Source of the DNA: Bacillota bacterium
GTDB taxonomy: Bacteria; Bacillota; Clostridia; Christensenellales; UMGS416
NCBI GenBank assembly: GCA_023428265.1
Contig: JAEYYW010000013.1
Coordinates: forward strand, 1-64,000
Direction of reading: 5' to 3'
Length of the DNA stretch: 64,000 bases
Shown here: piece by piece, positions 1 to 8,150 of the stretch
Numbering within the stretch: the first letter of the stretch is position 1
Layout of the letters: each line of letters begins with the position of its first letter
Notes under the pieces: generated by a model
Told to the model about the DNA's origin: nothing
What the model saw: the letters and a program-made list of their open reading frames with translations, nothing else
Database searches by the model: none
Made by a program: the position numbers and the translations under genes

Positions 1-573
1 CGCTACATCAAAAACAAGAACCGCATCCTTTCTTCCTACGAGGGGGCCAACGGCGTAAAGACCGGCTATACCGGCGATGCGGGCCGGTGCTTTGTGGGTG
101 CTGCGGAGCGGGAGGGGATGCAGCTCATCTCCGTGGTTTTGAATTGCGGGCCGATGTTTGAAGAAGCCACGGCACTGATGGACGAAGCCTTTGCTCAATA
201 TGACATGGTGCCGGTCATCACGCCCAACCTGGCCTATGGCGCCGTGCAGACCGAGGAGGGCATAACAGGGGAAGTGCGCTTCGGTGTGCCGGAAAAGATC
301 ACGCTGCCATTGAGCGAGGAAGAACGGCAGCGTGTCTACACCAGCATCCACATGCAGGCCGCCGTGGAATCGCCGGTGGCAAAGGGTCAGGTCATAGGGG
401 AAGGCGCCGTGATGCTGGATGGGCAGCCGCTGGCCAGCTTCCCGGTGATCACGTTGGAAGAGGACCAGCGGCGCACTTATCTTTGGTATCTAAAGTTTGT
501 GATAGAGAGGTTTCAATGGCGGAGGAACGGGGAGGAATCCGGCTTCAGAAGTATCTGGCCCTGGGGGGAGTAG
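1..573 (+). CDS. D-alanyl-D-alanine carboxypeptidase, 3' part only
   Basis: Partial gene: the open frame runs in from the left edge in frame 1, so the start and the SxxK and SxN motifs lie outside the window. The visible part begins just before the third penicillin-binding motif, KTG, inside GVKTGYTGDAG (residues 19-29 of the fragment), which is typical of DacF/PBP5-type serine carboxypeptidases. A PBP5 C-terminal beta domain follows (roughly residues 80-160). These exported enzymes trim the terminal D-Ala from peptidoglycan stem pentapeptides; in spore formers DacF and DacB paralogues tune cross-linking. Which paralogue this is cannot be decided here. The last 58 bases overlap the next gene, so the two are probably translationally coupled. 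Confidence 0.88.
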   Translation, partial: RYIKNKNRILSSYEGANGVKTGYTGDAGRCFVGAAEREGMQLISVVLNCGPMFEEATALMDEAFAQYDMVPVITPNLAYGAVQTEEGITGEVRFGVPEKITLPLSEEERQRVYTSIHMQAAVESPVAKGQVIGEGAVMLDGQPLASFPVITLEEDQRRTYLWYLKFVIERFQWRRNGEESGFRSIWPWGE

Positions 574-1241
574 CATCCCGCAGAAAGTGTGAGGAGCTGA
601 TCGCGCAGGGCCGCGTGAGCGTGAACGGCTCTGTGGTCACCGAGATGGGCGTGCGCGTGGCCGAGGGCGACACCGTCACGCTGGACGGCAAGCCGGTGGA
701 GCCGGCCGGGCAAAAGGTTTATATCGCATTTTACAAACCATCCAACGTAGTCACCACCGCGTCAGACCCCGAGGGGCGGCAAACCGCCGTGAGCTTTTTT
801 AAGGACCTTGGGGTTCGCGTGTTTCCGGTGGGGAGGCTTGATTATGAAACGGAAGGCCTGCTGCTGATGACCAATGACGGCGACTGGGCCAACCGCATCA
901 CCCATCCCAGCTTCAATCTGGACAAAGAATATCTGGTAAAGGTGAAGGGCACCGTGGAAGACGCGCAAGTCAGGGCGCTTCAGCATGGTGTGATGATCGA
1001 GGGCAAACGCACATGGCCCGCCGCCGTTACCGAGGTGAAGCGGGGTGGCATGATTACGCAGCTCAATGTCACAATACATGAGGGGCGCAACCGGCAAGTG
1101 CGCAAGATGCTGGAAGCAGTGGGCCATGAGGTGGTCTATCTCAAGCGCGTGCGCATCGGCAATGTGCGCATTGGCGAGCTGAAGGCCGGCCAGTGGCGGC
1201 CCCTTGACAACACTGAAATCGCAAGCCTTGGCGGCGGCTGA
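516..1241 (+). CDS. rluB: 23S rRNA pseudouridine synthase, RsuA/RluB family
   Basis: A 241-residue protein with an N-terminal S4 RNA-binding domain (LQKYLALGGVASRRKCEELI, about residues 8-60), then the pseudouridine synthase catalytic domain. The catalytic Asp lies in GRLDYETEGLLLMTNDGD, and the conserved C-terminal motif is EGRNRQVRKMLEAVGH. RluB-type enzymes convert U2605 of 23S rRNA to pseudouridine, whereas RsuA modifies 16S rRNA; the assignment to RluB is by general resemblance. The frame is open further upstream to 483, but ATG 516 has a purine-rich site (gagagg, 504-509) before it and puts the S4 domain at the right distance. It overlaps the preceding carboxypeptidase gene, an arrangement often seen in Clostridia. 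Confidence 0.88.
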   Translation: MAEERGGIRLQKYLALGGVASRRKCEELIAQGRVSVNGSVVTEMGVRVAEGDTVTLDGKPVEPAGQKVYIAFYKPSNVVTTASDPEGRQTAVSFFKDLGVRVFPVGRLDYETEGLLLMTNDGDWANRITHPSFNLDKEYLVKVKGTVEDAQVRALQHGVMIEGKRTWPAAVTEVKRGGMITQLNVTIHEGRNRQVRKMLEAVGHEVVYLKRVRIGNVRIGELKAGQWRPLDNTEIASLGGG

Positions 1242-1311
1242 TCAGCGCCGTATATATTCATTATCATTTTAATGATTCAACCCATAAGTCGCACAAAAAA
1301 CGTGTCCGGTA

Positions 1312-1320
1312 TGTTATAAT
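1312..1320 (+). promoter_or_regulatory. extended -10 promoter before the carboxyltransferase cluster
   Basis: TGTTATAAT gives an extended -10 element (TG at 1312-1313, TATAAT at 1315-1320), with no convincing -35 box. It lies 30 bases before the ATG at 1351. A small dyad, ATCATT-TT-AATGAT (1263-1276), sits about 40 bases upstream and could be an operator. Function is inferred from sequence only. Confidence 0.5.
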
Positions 1321-1350
1321 TACTCTGATATGCTTTCAGGAGTTGATGCA

Positions 1351-2796
1351 ATGGGTAAGCGAGAAGTCGATGAACTCCGCCTGAAAACCATGGACGGCGG
1401 AGGGCAGGAGAAGGTGTCCGATCAGCACCGGCGAGGCAAGCTGACTGCGCGGGAGAGGCTGAATTTGCTGCTTGATCCGCAGAGCTTTTTGGAGTCGGAT
1501 GCCTTTACCACCGGCGGAAGCGCCGTGGGCGAGGGTGTTGTGACCGGCTTTGGCACGATCAATGGCAGGCCGGTTTATGTGTATTCCCAGGATTTCACCG
1601 TCCTGGGCGGATCGCTTGGGCAGGTTCATGCCCGTAAGATCTGCAAAGTGATGGACTTGGCGCTGAAGTCGGGCGTGCCGGTGGTGGCGCTGCTTGATTC
1701 CGCCGGTGCCAGGCTCCATGAGGGGCTTGATGCCATCGCCGGATACGGCGAGGTTTATCGCAGGCTGGTGAGGTGCTCCGGCGCGGTGCCGCAGATCGGC
1801 GTGGTGTGCGGGCCCTGCATCGGCGGAGCGGCATATGCCGCGTCGTTGATGGATTTTGTGTTCCTTGCCGGCAAGGAAGCCCGCATGCAGACCTGGGGGC
1901 CCCAGATCACCGAAGCCTCCGGCGGCGGTGTGTGGAGTGCCGTGAAGGTGGGCGCCGCCCAGTTTGCCTATGAGTCGGAGCAATCCTGCTTCACTGAAGT
2001 GCGGCAGCTGTTCTCACTTCTTCCGGCCAACTGCAAGGAAGACGCTCCTTCTGCCATGATCCAGGCTGATTTGAACACATCTTCGCCCGCTTTGAATGAT
2101 TTGATTCCCGGTCTCTATGATATGAACACTGTGATTTCCGCCATCTCCGACGGTGGCTATTTCTTCGGCACATCCACAGAATATGCGCCGAATATGATCA
2201 CCGGTTTCATTCGGGTGAATGGCCGCACAACCGGCGTGGTCGCCAACCAGCCCAAGGAGAAGGACGGCGCGCTGGATGCCGCCGGCTGCGAGAAAGCCGC
2301 CCGGTTCATCCGTTTCTGCGACAGCTTCCACATCCCGCTGGTTTCATTGGTGGACACCGTCGGCTTGCCGATTGGCGCCGCGGAGGAAAACCGGGGCTTG
2401 ATGGCCGGCGGAGCTTCCCTGATCCGGGCATATGCTGGCGCCACGGTGCCCAAGGTCACGGTGGTATGTGGCCAGGCCCACGGCGGCTCGTTTGCGATGA
2501 TGGGAAGCCGTTCTCTGGGCATTGACACCGTGTATGCCTGGCCTGACGCACAGATTTCCGTGGCACAGCCGGAGACGGCCGTGAATATCCTGTATGCCGG
2601 AGAGATCGCCGCTGCAGAAGACCCGCTGTCTGCCCGCGTGGCTCTGGTGGAGCGTTACAAGGCCAAGGATTCTGACCCGCTGGTTGCAGCCAAAGGCGGC
2701 CATGTGGACGATGTGATTGAGCCGGCTTCCACCCGCACCTATGTGGCGGCAGCGCTGGAGATGCTGGTGGGCAAGCGCGGCAACTTGACGTTGTGA
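1351..2796 (+). CDS. acyl-CoA carboxyltransferase subunit (MmdA / transcarboxylase 12S-like)
   Basis: A 481-residue biotin-dependent carboxyltransferase of the PccB/MmdA/12S family. It has the duplicated crotonase fold: an N half with GGSLGQVHARKI and LLDSAGARLHEG, and a C half with VCGQAHGGSFAMMGSRSLG and WPDAQISVAQPE, which form the acyl-CoA and carboxybiotin sites. Such subunits move CO2 between methylmalonyl-CoA or a related acyl-CoA and biotin. ATG 1351 is preferred over ATG 1330 because AGGAG (1338-1342) lies 8 bases before it. The next three genes follow within 30 bases of each other and supply a membrane subunit, the biotin carrier and a pyruvate-side carboxyltransferase. No biotin carboxylase is present, so an ATP-dependent carboxylase is unlikely; methylmalonyl-CoA decarboxylase or transcarboxylase is more likely. 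Confidence 0.88.
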   Translation: MGKREVDELRLKTMDGGGQEKVSDQHRRGKLTARERLNLLLDPQSFLESDAFTTGGSAVGEGVVTGFGTINGRPVYVYSQDFTVLGGSLGQVHARKICKVMDLALKSGVPVVALLDSAGARLHEGLDAIAGYGEVYRRLVRCSGAVPQIGVVCGPCIGGAAYAASLMDFVFLAGKEARMQTWGPQITEASGGGVWSAVKVGAAQFAYESEQSCFTEVRQLFSLLPANCKEDAPSAMIQADLNTSSPALNDLIPGLYDMNTVISAISDGGYFFGTSTEYAPNMITGFIRVNGRTTGVVANQPKEKDGALDAAGCEKAARFIRFCDSFHIPLVSLVDTVGLPIGAAEENRGLMAGGASLIRAYAGATVPKVTVVCGQAHGGSFAMMGSRSLGIDTVYAWPDAQISVAQPETAVNILYAGEIAAAEDPLSARVALVERYKAKDSDPLVAAKGGHVDDVIEPASTRTYVAAALEMLVGKRGNLTL

Positions 2797-2803
2797 GGTG
2801 CCG

Positions 2804-3202
2804 ATGAACGAGTTTATTCAAAACAATGCCGTCATTCTTTGGGTTGTAGCCTTTGTTGCAGAGGTGCTGCTGGGCCTGCTGGCTCAGGTGATCGCCGAGC
2901 GAAAGGGCCACCCCAAGGGCTGGTTCTGGGCGGGCTTCTTCCTTTCGGTTTTCGGCGTGATCTGGGCGGCAGGGCTTCCCGATGAAAAGCTCCGCAAGCA
3001 GATCAAGCAGTTGAGCGGCAGCAAGCCCGTGGCTTCGCCGGCGGCGGTGCAACCCTCCCCGGTGAATGAAGACAATGATCTCATTGCCGTGCTTTCCGCA
3101 GCTATCGCTGCGTTTGGCGCGCAACAAGGCAAGCAGTATGTCCTTCGCTCCTTCCGGCCCATTGGCGCCGGTTCCACGGCATGGAGCCGTTCAACACGAT
3201 AA
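2804..3202 (+). CDS. small membrane subunit, OadG/MmdD-like
   Basis: A 132-residue protein with one or two N-terminal hydrophobic segments (about residues 8-28 and 40-58), a charged Pro/Ala-rich linker, and a conserved C-terminal tail DLIAVLSAAIAAF followed by YVLRSFRPIG and AWSR. That tail is the hallmark of the gamma/delta subunit of sodium-pumping oxaloacetate or methylmalonyl-CoA decarboxylases, which holds the soluble carboxyltransferase on the membrane complex. The ATG at 2804 follows gagg at 2795-2798; a GTG at 2798 is too close to that site. The gene begins 7 bases after the upstream stop. Its presence links the cluster to a membrane complex although the beta subunit is absent here. 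Confidence 0.78.
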   Translation: MNEFIQNNAVILWVVAFVAEVLLGLLAQVIAERKGHPKGWFWAGFFLSVFGVIWAAGLPDEKLRKQIKQLSGSKPVASPAAVQPSPVNEDNDLIAVLSAAIAAFGAQQGKQYVLRSFRPIGAGSTAWSRSTR

Positions 3203-3231
3203 TCTTGATTGATGCTTAGGGAGGAACTGGC

Positions 3232-3651
3232 ATGAAACGTTTTCTGATCACTGTAAACGGAAAGACCTACGAAGTGGAAGTGGAAGAAGTGGAGGCATTT
3301 GCCGCGGCAGCGCCTGGCATTCAGTCAGCGCCTGTGCAGGTGGCAGCCGCCGTTTCTGCCCCCGCACCCGCCGCACCGGCAGCCAAGGCCGCGGAAGCGC
3401 CTGCTCCCGCAGCGGCACCTGCCAACATCCCCGCGGGCGGCACCAAGGTCAACGCGCCGATGCCCGGCAAGATCCTTTCGGTGAAGGCAGCCCCCGGCCA
3501 GGCGGTCAAGCGCGGCGACGTGCTCTTGATTCTGGAAGCCATGAAGATGGAAAATGAAATTCAATCACCGGTGGACGGCACCGTCAGCGCCATCGCTGTT
3601 TCAGAAGGCTCGATGGTTAACGCCGGCGCGTTGCTGGCAGTTGTGGGATAA
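3232..3651 (+). CDS. biotin carboxyl carrier protein (1.3S / MmdC-like)
   Basis: A 139-residue protein with three parts: a short N-terminal beta segment (residues 1-25), an Ala/Pro-rich flexible linker (about 28-70), and a C-terminal biotinyl domain. The biotin attachment Lys is within EAMKMENEI, at residue 105, about 35 residues from the C terminus as is normal. The protein swings carboxybiotin between the two carboxyltransferase subunits encoded on either side of it. A strong ribosome site (agggagg) precedes ATG 3232. The long Ala-Pro linker is typical of the MmdC and OadA carrier segments and of the 1.3S subunit of Propionibacterium transcarboxylase. Confidence 0.92.
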   Translation: MKRFLITVNGKTYEVEVEEVEAFAAAAPGIQSAPVQVAAAVSAPAPAAPAAKAAEAPAPAAAPANIPAGGTKVNAPMPGKILSVKAAPGQAVKRGDVLLILEAMKMENEIQSPVDGTVSAIAVSEGSMVNAGALLAVVG

Positions 3652-3662
3652 GGGGAGGGCTC

Positions 3663-5060
3663 ATGGCAAAAGTACATATCACAGACACCATATTGCGTGA
3701 CGCCCACCAATCGCAGGCTGCCACGCGCATGAAAACCGAAGACATGCTGCCAATGGCGGAAAAGCTGGATGCCGTTGGTTACTGGTCGCTGGAAGCATGG
3801 GGCGGCGCCACATTTGACACCTGCCTCCGCTTTCTCAACGAAGATCCCTGGGAGCGCCTGAGAACACTGCGAAAGGCCATGCCCAACACCAAGCTACAGA
3901 TGCTGCTGCGTGGTCAGAACCTTCTGGGATACAAGCACTATTCCGACGACGTGGTGGACATGTTCGTCAAGAAGGCCATCCAGAACGGCATCAACGTGAT
4001 CCGTATTTTTGATGCCTTGAATGACATCCGAAACATGAAAACCGCCATTGCTTCCACCAAAAAGTATGGCGGCATCGTGGAAGCGGCGATTTCCTACACG
4101 ATCAGCCCGGTACACTCCACGCAGTATTTCGTGGACATGGCTGTGGAGCTGGAGTCTTTGGGCGCAGACACGATCTGCATCAAGGACATGGCAAACCTGC
4201 TGCTGCCATACGCAGCCTATGACCTGGTGAGCAAGCTGAAAAAGCGTGTGAAGATTCCGATTCACCTGCACACGCACAACACCAGCGGCACCGGTGACAT
4301 GACCTATCTCAAGGCCATCGAGGCCGGTGTGGACATCGTGGACACGGCGCTTTCGCCGCTGGCCAACGGCACCAGCCAGCCGGCTACCGAGTCATTGGTC
4401 GCCACGCTGGCCGGAACGGAATACGACACCGGGCTGAACCTGAAGCTGCTGAGCGAGATTGCACAGCACTTCCGCGGCGTGGCCAACCGCATGATGAAGG
4501 AAGGCATCCTGGATCCCGCGGTGCTGGGCGTGGACGTGAACGCGCTGCTCTACCAGGTGCCGGGCGGCATGCTCTCCAACCTGATTTCCCAGCTCAAAGG
4601 CCAGGGCGCCATCGACAGGCTGCCTGAGGTGCTGCTCGAAGTGCCCCGCGTGCGTGAGGACTTCGGCTATCCGCCGCTTGTCACACCCACCAGCCAGATC
4701 GTGGGCACACAGGCAGTGCTGAACGTGATGGCCGGACAGAGATACAAGATGTTTACCAAGGAATCCAAAGGCGTGCTGCGCGGCGAATATGGCCGTCTGC
4801 CCGCTGAACCCAATCCGGATGTGGTGAAGCTGGCGCTGGGCGACGAACCCCGCATCACGCACCGCCCGGCAGACGACATCAAGCCGGAGTTGGGCCGCTA
4901 CCGTGACGAAATCAAGCAATATATGGAGCAGGAGGAGGACATTCTGTCCTATGCGCTGTTCCCGCAGGTGGCGCTGGATTTCTTCAAATATCGGCAAGCG
5001 AAGAAGTACAAGGTGGATTCCACGTTGCTGGATGCCAAAAACGCGATTCACCCGGTGTAA
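3663..5060 (+). CDS. pyruvate/oxaloacetate carboxyltransferase (OadA N-terminal / 5S-like)
   Basis: A 465-residue TIM-barrel carboxyltransferase of the HMGL-like family. The metal site is visible: Asp in ILRDAHQSQ near residue 14, the carbamylated Lys in ICIKDMANLL near 172, and the His pair in HLHTHNTSG near 200. A conserved PYC_OADA domain follows (about 300-460). It transfers CO2 between oxaloacetate/pyruvate and biotin. Unlike full OadA it lacks its own biotinyl domain, which is supplied by the separate carrier gene just upstream. This split matches the 5S subunit of methylmalonyl-CoA:pyruvate transcarboxylase and also PycB-like subunits. It ends at a strong terminator. Confidence 0.9.
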   Translation: MAKVHITDTILRDAHQSQAATRMKTEDMLPMAEKLDAVGYWSLEAWGGATFDTCLRFLNEDPWERLRTLRKAMPNTKLQMLLRGQNLLGYKHYSDDVVDMFVKKAIQNGINVIRIFDALNDIRNMKTAIASTKKYGGIVEAAISYTISPVHSTQYFVDMAVELESLGADTICIKDMANLLLPYAAYDLVSKLKKRVKIPIHLHTHNTSGTGDMTYLKAIEAGVDIVDTALSPLANGTSQPATESLVATLAGTEYDTGLNLKLLSEIAQHFRGVANRMMKEGILDPAVLGVDVNALLYQVPGGMLSNLISQLKGQGAIDRLPEVLLEVPRVREDFGYPPLVTPTSQIVGTQAVLNVMAGQRYKMFTKESKGVLRGEYGRLPAEPNPDVVKLALGDEPRITHRPADDIKPELGRYRDEIKQYMEQEEDILSYALFPQVALDFFKYRQAKKYKVDSTLLDAKNAIHPV

Positions 5061-5079
5061 GCCAGACTCTATTCCAATG

Positions 5080-5115
5080 CCCCCTTTCCCATGCGTGGGG
5101 AAGGGGGTTGTTCTT
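5080..5115 (+). terminator. terminator after the carboxyltransferase cluster
   Basis: A stem of CCCCCTTTCCC (5080-5090) and GGGGAAGGGGG (5097-5107) with a 6-base loop, then TTGTTCTT. It closes the four-gene carboxyltransfer operon. Confidence 0.8.
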
Positions 5116-5168
5116 AATCACACCCGCACGAAATGGAATGAAGCCCGAACAAACCATGGAGGCATCCA

Positions 5169-7547
5169 TTGGAGAAGCGCCAGATCCGCCTTGCCATACG
5201 GGATTTTGTCGAGTCCATCTTTATGGAAGGCGACCTTGTCGCCGCGGCCTCGCCGCTGCGTGCTGTGGAAGGCACCCGCGCGCACAAAGCCATACAGGCA
5301 AACCGCGGTGAGCGCTATTCCGCCGAGGTCTCCGTATCATTTACCATTGCCGGGGAGTATACGGAGCTGAGCCTGTTTGGCCGCATCGACGGCCTGATGC
5401 AGGATGATGACGGCGTTACGATCGAGGAAATCAAGTCAGTGCGCGGCCACACCCCCCGGGATGGCTTTGACGGGCTGGAGGTGCACTGGGCCCAAGCCAA
5501 GGCATATGCCGCGATTTATGCCCGCGACAATGGGCTTTCCGCCATCGCGGTGCAGCTTGTGTATTATGACATCCCTCACGCCAGGGAGCATCGCTATGAG
5601 CGCCGGTTTTCCGCCGCAGAGTTGCTGGATTGGCTGACCGGCCTCTGCACCCGTTATGTGCAGTGGGCAGATCGCGAGGAGCAGCGGCTCATGGAAATGA
5701 GCCGCGCCATCTCCGCGCTGGGGTTTCCCTATGAGACGGTTCGGCCCGGCCAGCAGGAAATGATGGCTGCCGTTTATCAGCATGTGAAATCCGGAGATTG
5801 CCTGTATGTATCAGCTCCCACCGGCACCGGCAAAACAATGGGAGCACTGTTTCCGGCCATCAAGGCCCTTGCGGACGGCCACTGCCGCAAACTGTTTTAC
5901 CTCACAGCCCGCAACCCAGTGAAAGCCGTGGCGGAGGAAGCGTTCAAGGCGCTGCTTGGCCGCGGTTTTGCGCTGCGCGGCATCACGATGACCGCCAAAG
6001 ACAGGCTCTGCCCCATGCCGGAGGGCACACCCTGCCACCCGGAGCACTGCCCAAGGGCAGCGGGGTTCTATGACAGGCTTTTTACGGCGCTGGATGATGT
6101 GCCGCCGGTGGGCCATATGGGCCGCAAGGATGTGGAGAAGCTTGCAGAAAAGCATAACCTTTGCCCCCACGAGCTGGCGCTGTTCATTGCAGAGATTTGT
6201 GACCTGGTGATCTGCGATTATAACAATGCCTTTGACCCCCGCGTGAAGATCAAGCGGTTCTTCGAGCGGGGAGGGGACTATGCTCTGCTGGTGGACGAGG
6301 CCCACAACATGGTGGACCGGGCCCGCGACATGTTTTCCGCGGAGCTGGCTGAGCCGGCGCTCCGTGCGTTTCTGGACAGCCTGCCGCTCTTTCTGGAGGA
6401 AAGCGTGCTGGCACTCTCCGACGCCGCCAGTGCCATGGTGGAGCAACTTACCGGGCTGCGCGGTGCGCTGGAAGAAGCGCAGGGGCAGGAGGTGCCGCTG
6501 GAGGCAGTGCCGGGCGAGCTGCTGGACGCGGTGGGCCGGTTCATCGGGGAGGCTGAGCCATTGCTGGCCGATCAAGCGGATCGCGGTCTCGGTGAGGAAT
6601 TTCTCAATCTGTATTTCATGGCGAAGGTCTTTATCGATGTGGCGGAAGAAATGGATCAGCGCTACCGCGTGATATTGGGCATGACCCAGGAAGGGCTTGT
6701 GCTCCAGCTTCGTTGCATTGACCCATCCGAGTTACTGAAGCTGGCCCTTCGAAAAGTGCGTTGTGCAATCTTCTTTTCCGCGACACTCACGCCGTTTCCC
6801 TATTACTCCCGCCTCACCGGCACCGGCGGGGACGCCAGCTGCCTGCTGCTTCCTTCGCCGTTCCCGCGGGAAAACCTCCGGGTGATCGCACTGGATGTGG
6901 ACACCACCTACAACCGCCGGGAGGGCACTCTGCCGCGCTTGGTGGAATCGCTCACAGCATTTGTGCGGGGCAGGGTGGGGAATTACCTTCTCTTTTTCCC
7001 ATCTTACTCCTATATGCGCAAGGCCCATGAGCAGTTCACAGCCCGCAACCCCGGCGTCTTTGCGCCGATGCAGGCATCCGGCATGAGCGAGCGGGACAGG
7101 GCGGCATTTCTCCGGCATTTTGACGGCGAGCATGACGGGGGGATGGCAGCGTTCGCGGTGATGGGCGGCATCTTTGGCGAGGGCATTGATCTGGCCGGAG
7201 ACCGTGTGATTGGCGTGGCCATAGTGGGCGTCGGCATGCCACAGCTTTGCCTGGAACGCAACCTGATCCAGCAATACCATGACGGCCAGGAGGAGCCGGG
7301 ATATGAGTTTGCCTATGTGATTCCCGGCTTCAACCGCGTGATGCAAGCGGTTGGCCGGCTGATCCGCAATGAAACAGACCAAGGCGTTGTGCTTCTTGCG
7401 GACCGCCGCTTTTCCTGGCAGCAATACAGGCAAATGATCCCGCAATGGTGGACCCCCATGCTGTCAGCCCGAAATACAGCTGATGTGGAGCGCTCTGTGA
7501 AGGAGTTCTGGGAGGAAGCGGCACTGTTCGATGTTGACAACGATTAG
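5169..7547 (+). CDS. PD-(D/E)XK nuclease fused to an XPD/DinG-like helicase
   Basis: A 792-residue fusion. Residues 1-190 look like a PD-(D/E)XK nuclease (RIDG near 72, then IEEIKS near 90). The rest is a superfamily 2 XPD/DinG helicase: Walker A SAPTGTGKT near 218, a four-Cys iron-sulfur patch (CPMPEGTPCHPEHCP near 281-296 plus a Cys in HNLCPHE), the DEAH box VDEAHN near 373, and C-terminal motifs GEGIDL and QAVGRLIRN. The likely role is structure-specific DNA unwinding and cutting in repair. The start is TTG 5169, placed 6 bases after a perfect GGAGG (5158-5162); no in-frame ATG is as well placed. It follows the upstream terminator and stands alone. Confidence 0.85.
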   Translation: MEKRQIRLAIRDFVESIFMEGDLVAAASPLRAVEGTRAHKAIQANRGERYSAEVSVSFTIAGEYTELSLFGRIDGLMQDDDGVTIEEIKSVRGHTPRDGFDGLEVHWAQAKAYAAIYARDNGLSAIAVQLVYYDIPHAREHRYERRFSAAELLDWLTGLCTRYVQWADREEQRLMEMSRAISALGFPYETVRPGQQEMMAAVYQHVKSGDCLYVSAPTGTGKTMGALFPAIKALADGHCRKLFYLTARNPVKAVAEEAFKALLGRGFALRGITMTAKDRLCPMPEGTPCHPEHCPRAAGFYDRLFTALDDVPPVGHMGRKDVEKLAEKHNLCPHELALFIAEICDLVICDYNNAFDPRVKIKRFFERGGDYALLVDEAHNMVDRARDMFSAELAEPALRAFLDSLPLFLEESVLALSDAASAMVEQLTGLRGALEEAQGQEVPLEAVPGELLDAVGRFIGEAEPLLADQADRGLGEEFLNLYFMAKVFIDVAEEMDQRYRVILGMTQEGLVLQLRCIDPSELLKLALRKVRCAIFFSATLTPFPYYSRLTGTGGDASCLLLPSPFPRENLRVIALDVDTTYNRREGTLPRLVESLTAFVRGRVGNYLLFFPSYSYMRKAHEQFTARNPGVFAPMQASGMSERDRAAFLRHFDGEHDGGMAAFAVMGGIFGEGIDLAGDRVIGVAIVGVGMPQLCLERNLIQQYHDGQEEPGYEFAYVIPGFNRVMQAVGRLIRNETDQGVVLLADRRFSWQQYRQMIPQWWTPMLSARNTADVERSVKEFWEEAALFDVDND

Positions 7548-7562
7548 CCATTTTACTATGAT
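7534..7562 (+). promoter_or_regulatory. sigma-A-type promoter for yqeG
   Basis: TTGACA (7534-7539), a 17-base spacer and TATGAT (7557-7562), overlapping the end of the helicase gene. It would start a transcript about 70 bases before yqeG. Confidence 0.65.
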
Positions 7563-7637
7563 AAACGCATGCGCTTTCCGCCGTTGAAGCAAAATGACAG
7601 TGCGGAGCACTCAATTACCAACAAGCAAGGTGAATCA

Positions 7638-8150
7638 ATGAAACTTCTGGAACCATGGATGAAAGTGGACAAACTGCCTGTCATCGATTTGGATATGCTG
7701 CGGGAGCAGCAAATCGACACGCTGCTCCTGGATATGGACAACACCGTGGTGCCGTGGCACACGTTCAACATCGATGAAAAGACAAACGCATGGATCCAGA
7801 GCGCCAAGCAGCGCGGTTTCAAGATCTGCATCATCTCCAACAACCAGAAGTGGCGCATCAAAAAGCTCACCGCGATTCTGGAAGTGGAAGGGGTCTGGGG
7901 CGCCTGCAAGCCGTTTCTCGGCGGTTATCTGAAAGCACTCAAGGCGCTGAAGTCCAACAGGCACACCAGTGTGTTTGTGGGCGATCAGGTCTTTACAGAT
8001 ATTTTCGGCGCCAACATCCTTGGTGTACGCACAATCCTGGTGAAGCCCATCTCCAACCGTGAATACAAATGGACCCGCTTCATGCGCAGGTTTGAGAAAC
8101 TGATCACCGGCCGCACCTTTGACCACGAGGCCGGCGAGCATGGCAAGTGA
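7638..8150 (+). CDS. yqeG: YqeG family HAD phosphatase
   Basis: A 170-residue HAD-superfamily phosphatase. Motif I is LLLDMDNTVVPW (nucleophile Asp near residue 33), motif II is CIISNN, and motif III/IV is FVGDQVFTDIFGAN. The length and the LDNTL-like motif fit the YqeG/Gep4 family (IIIA type), whose eukaryotic relative dephosphorylates phosphatidylglycerophosphate; the bacterial substrate is not firmly established. ATG 7638 follows aagg; the frame is open upstream but the extra residues are not family-like. The last 11 bases overlap the endonuclease IV gene. Confidence 0.85.
   Translation: MKLLEPWMKVDKLPVIDLDMLREQQIDTLLLDMDNTVVPWHTFNIDEKTNAWIQSAKQRGFKICIISNNQKWRIKKLTAILEVEGVWGACKPFLGGYLKALKALKSNRHTSVFVGDQVFTDIFGANILGVRTILVKPISNREYKWTRFMRRFEKLITGRTFDHEAGEHGK

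Noticed and set aside
1351..2796. Calling the carboxyltransferase acetyl-CoA or propionyl-CoA carboxylase beta subunit
   Set aside because: No biotin carboxylase gene is in the cluster, while OadG-like and OadA-like genes are, which points to a decarboxylase or transcarboxylase.
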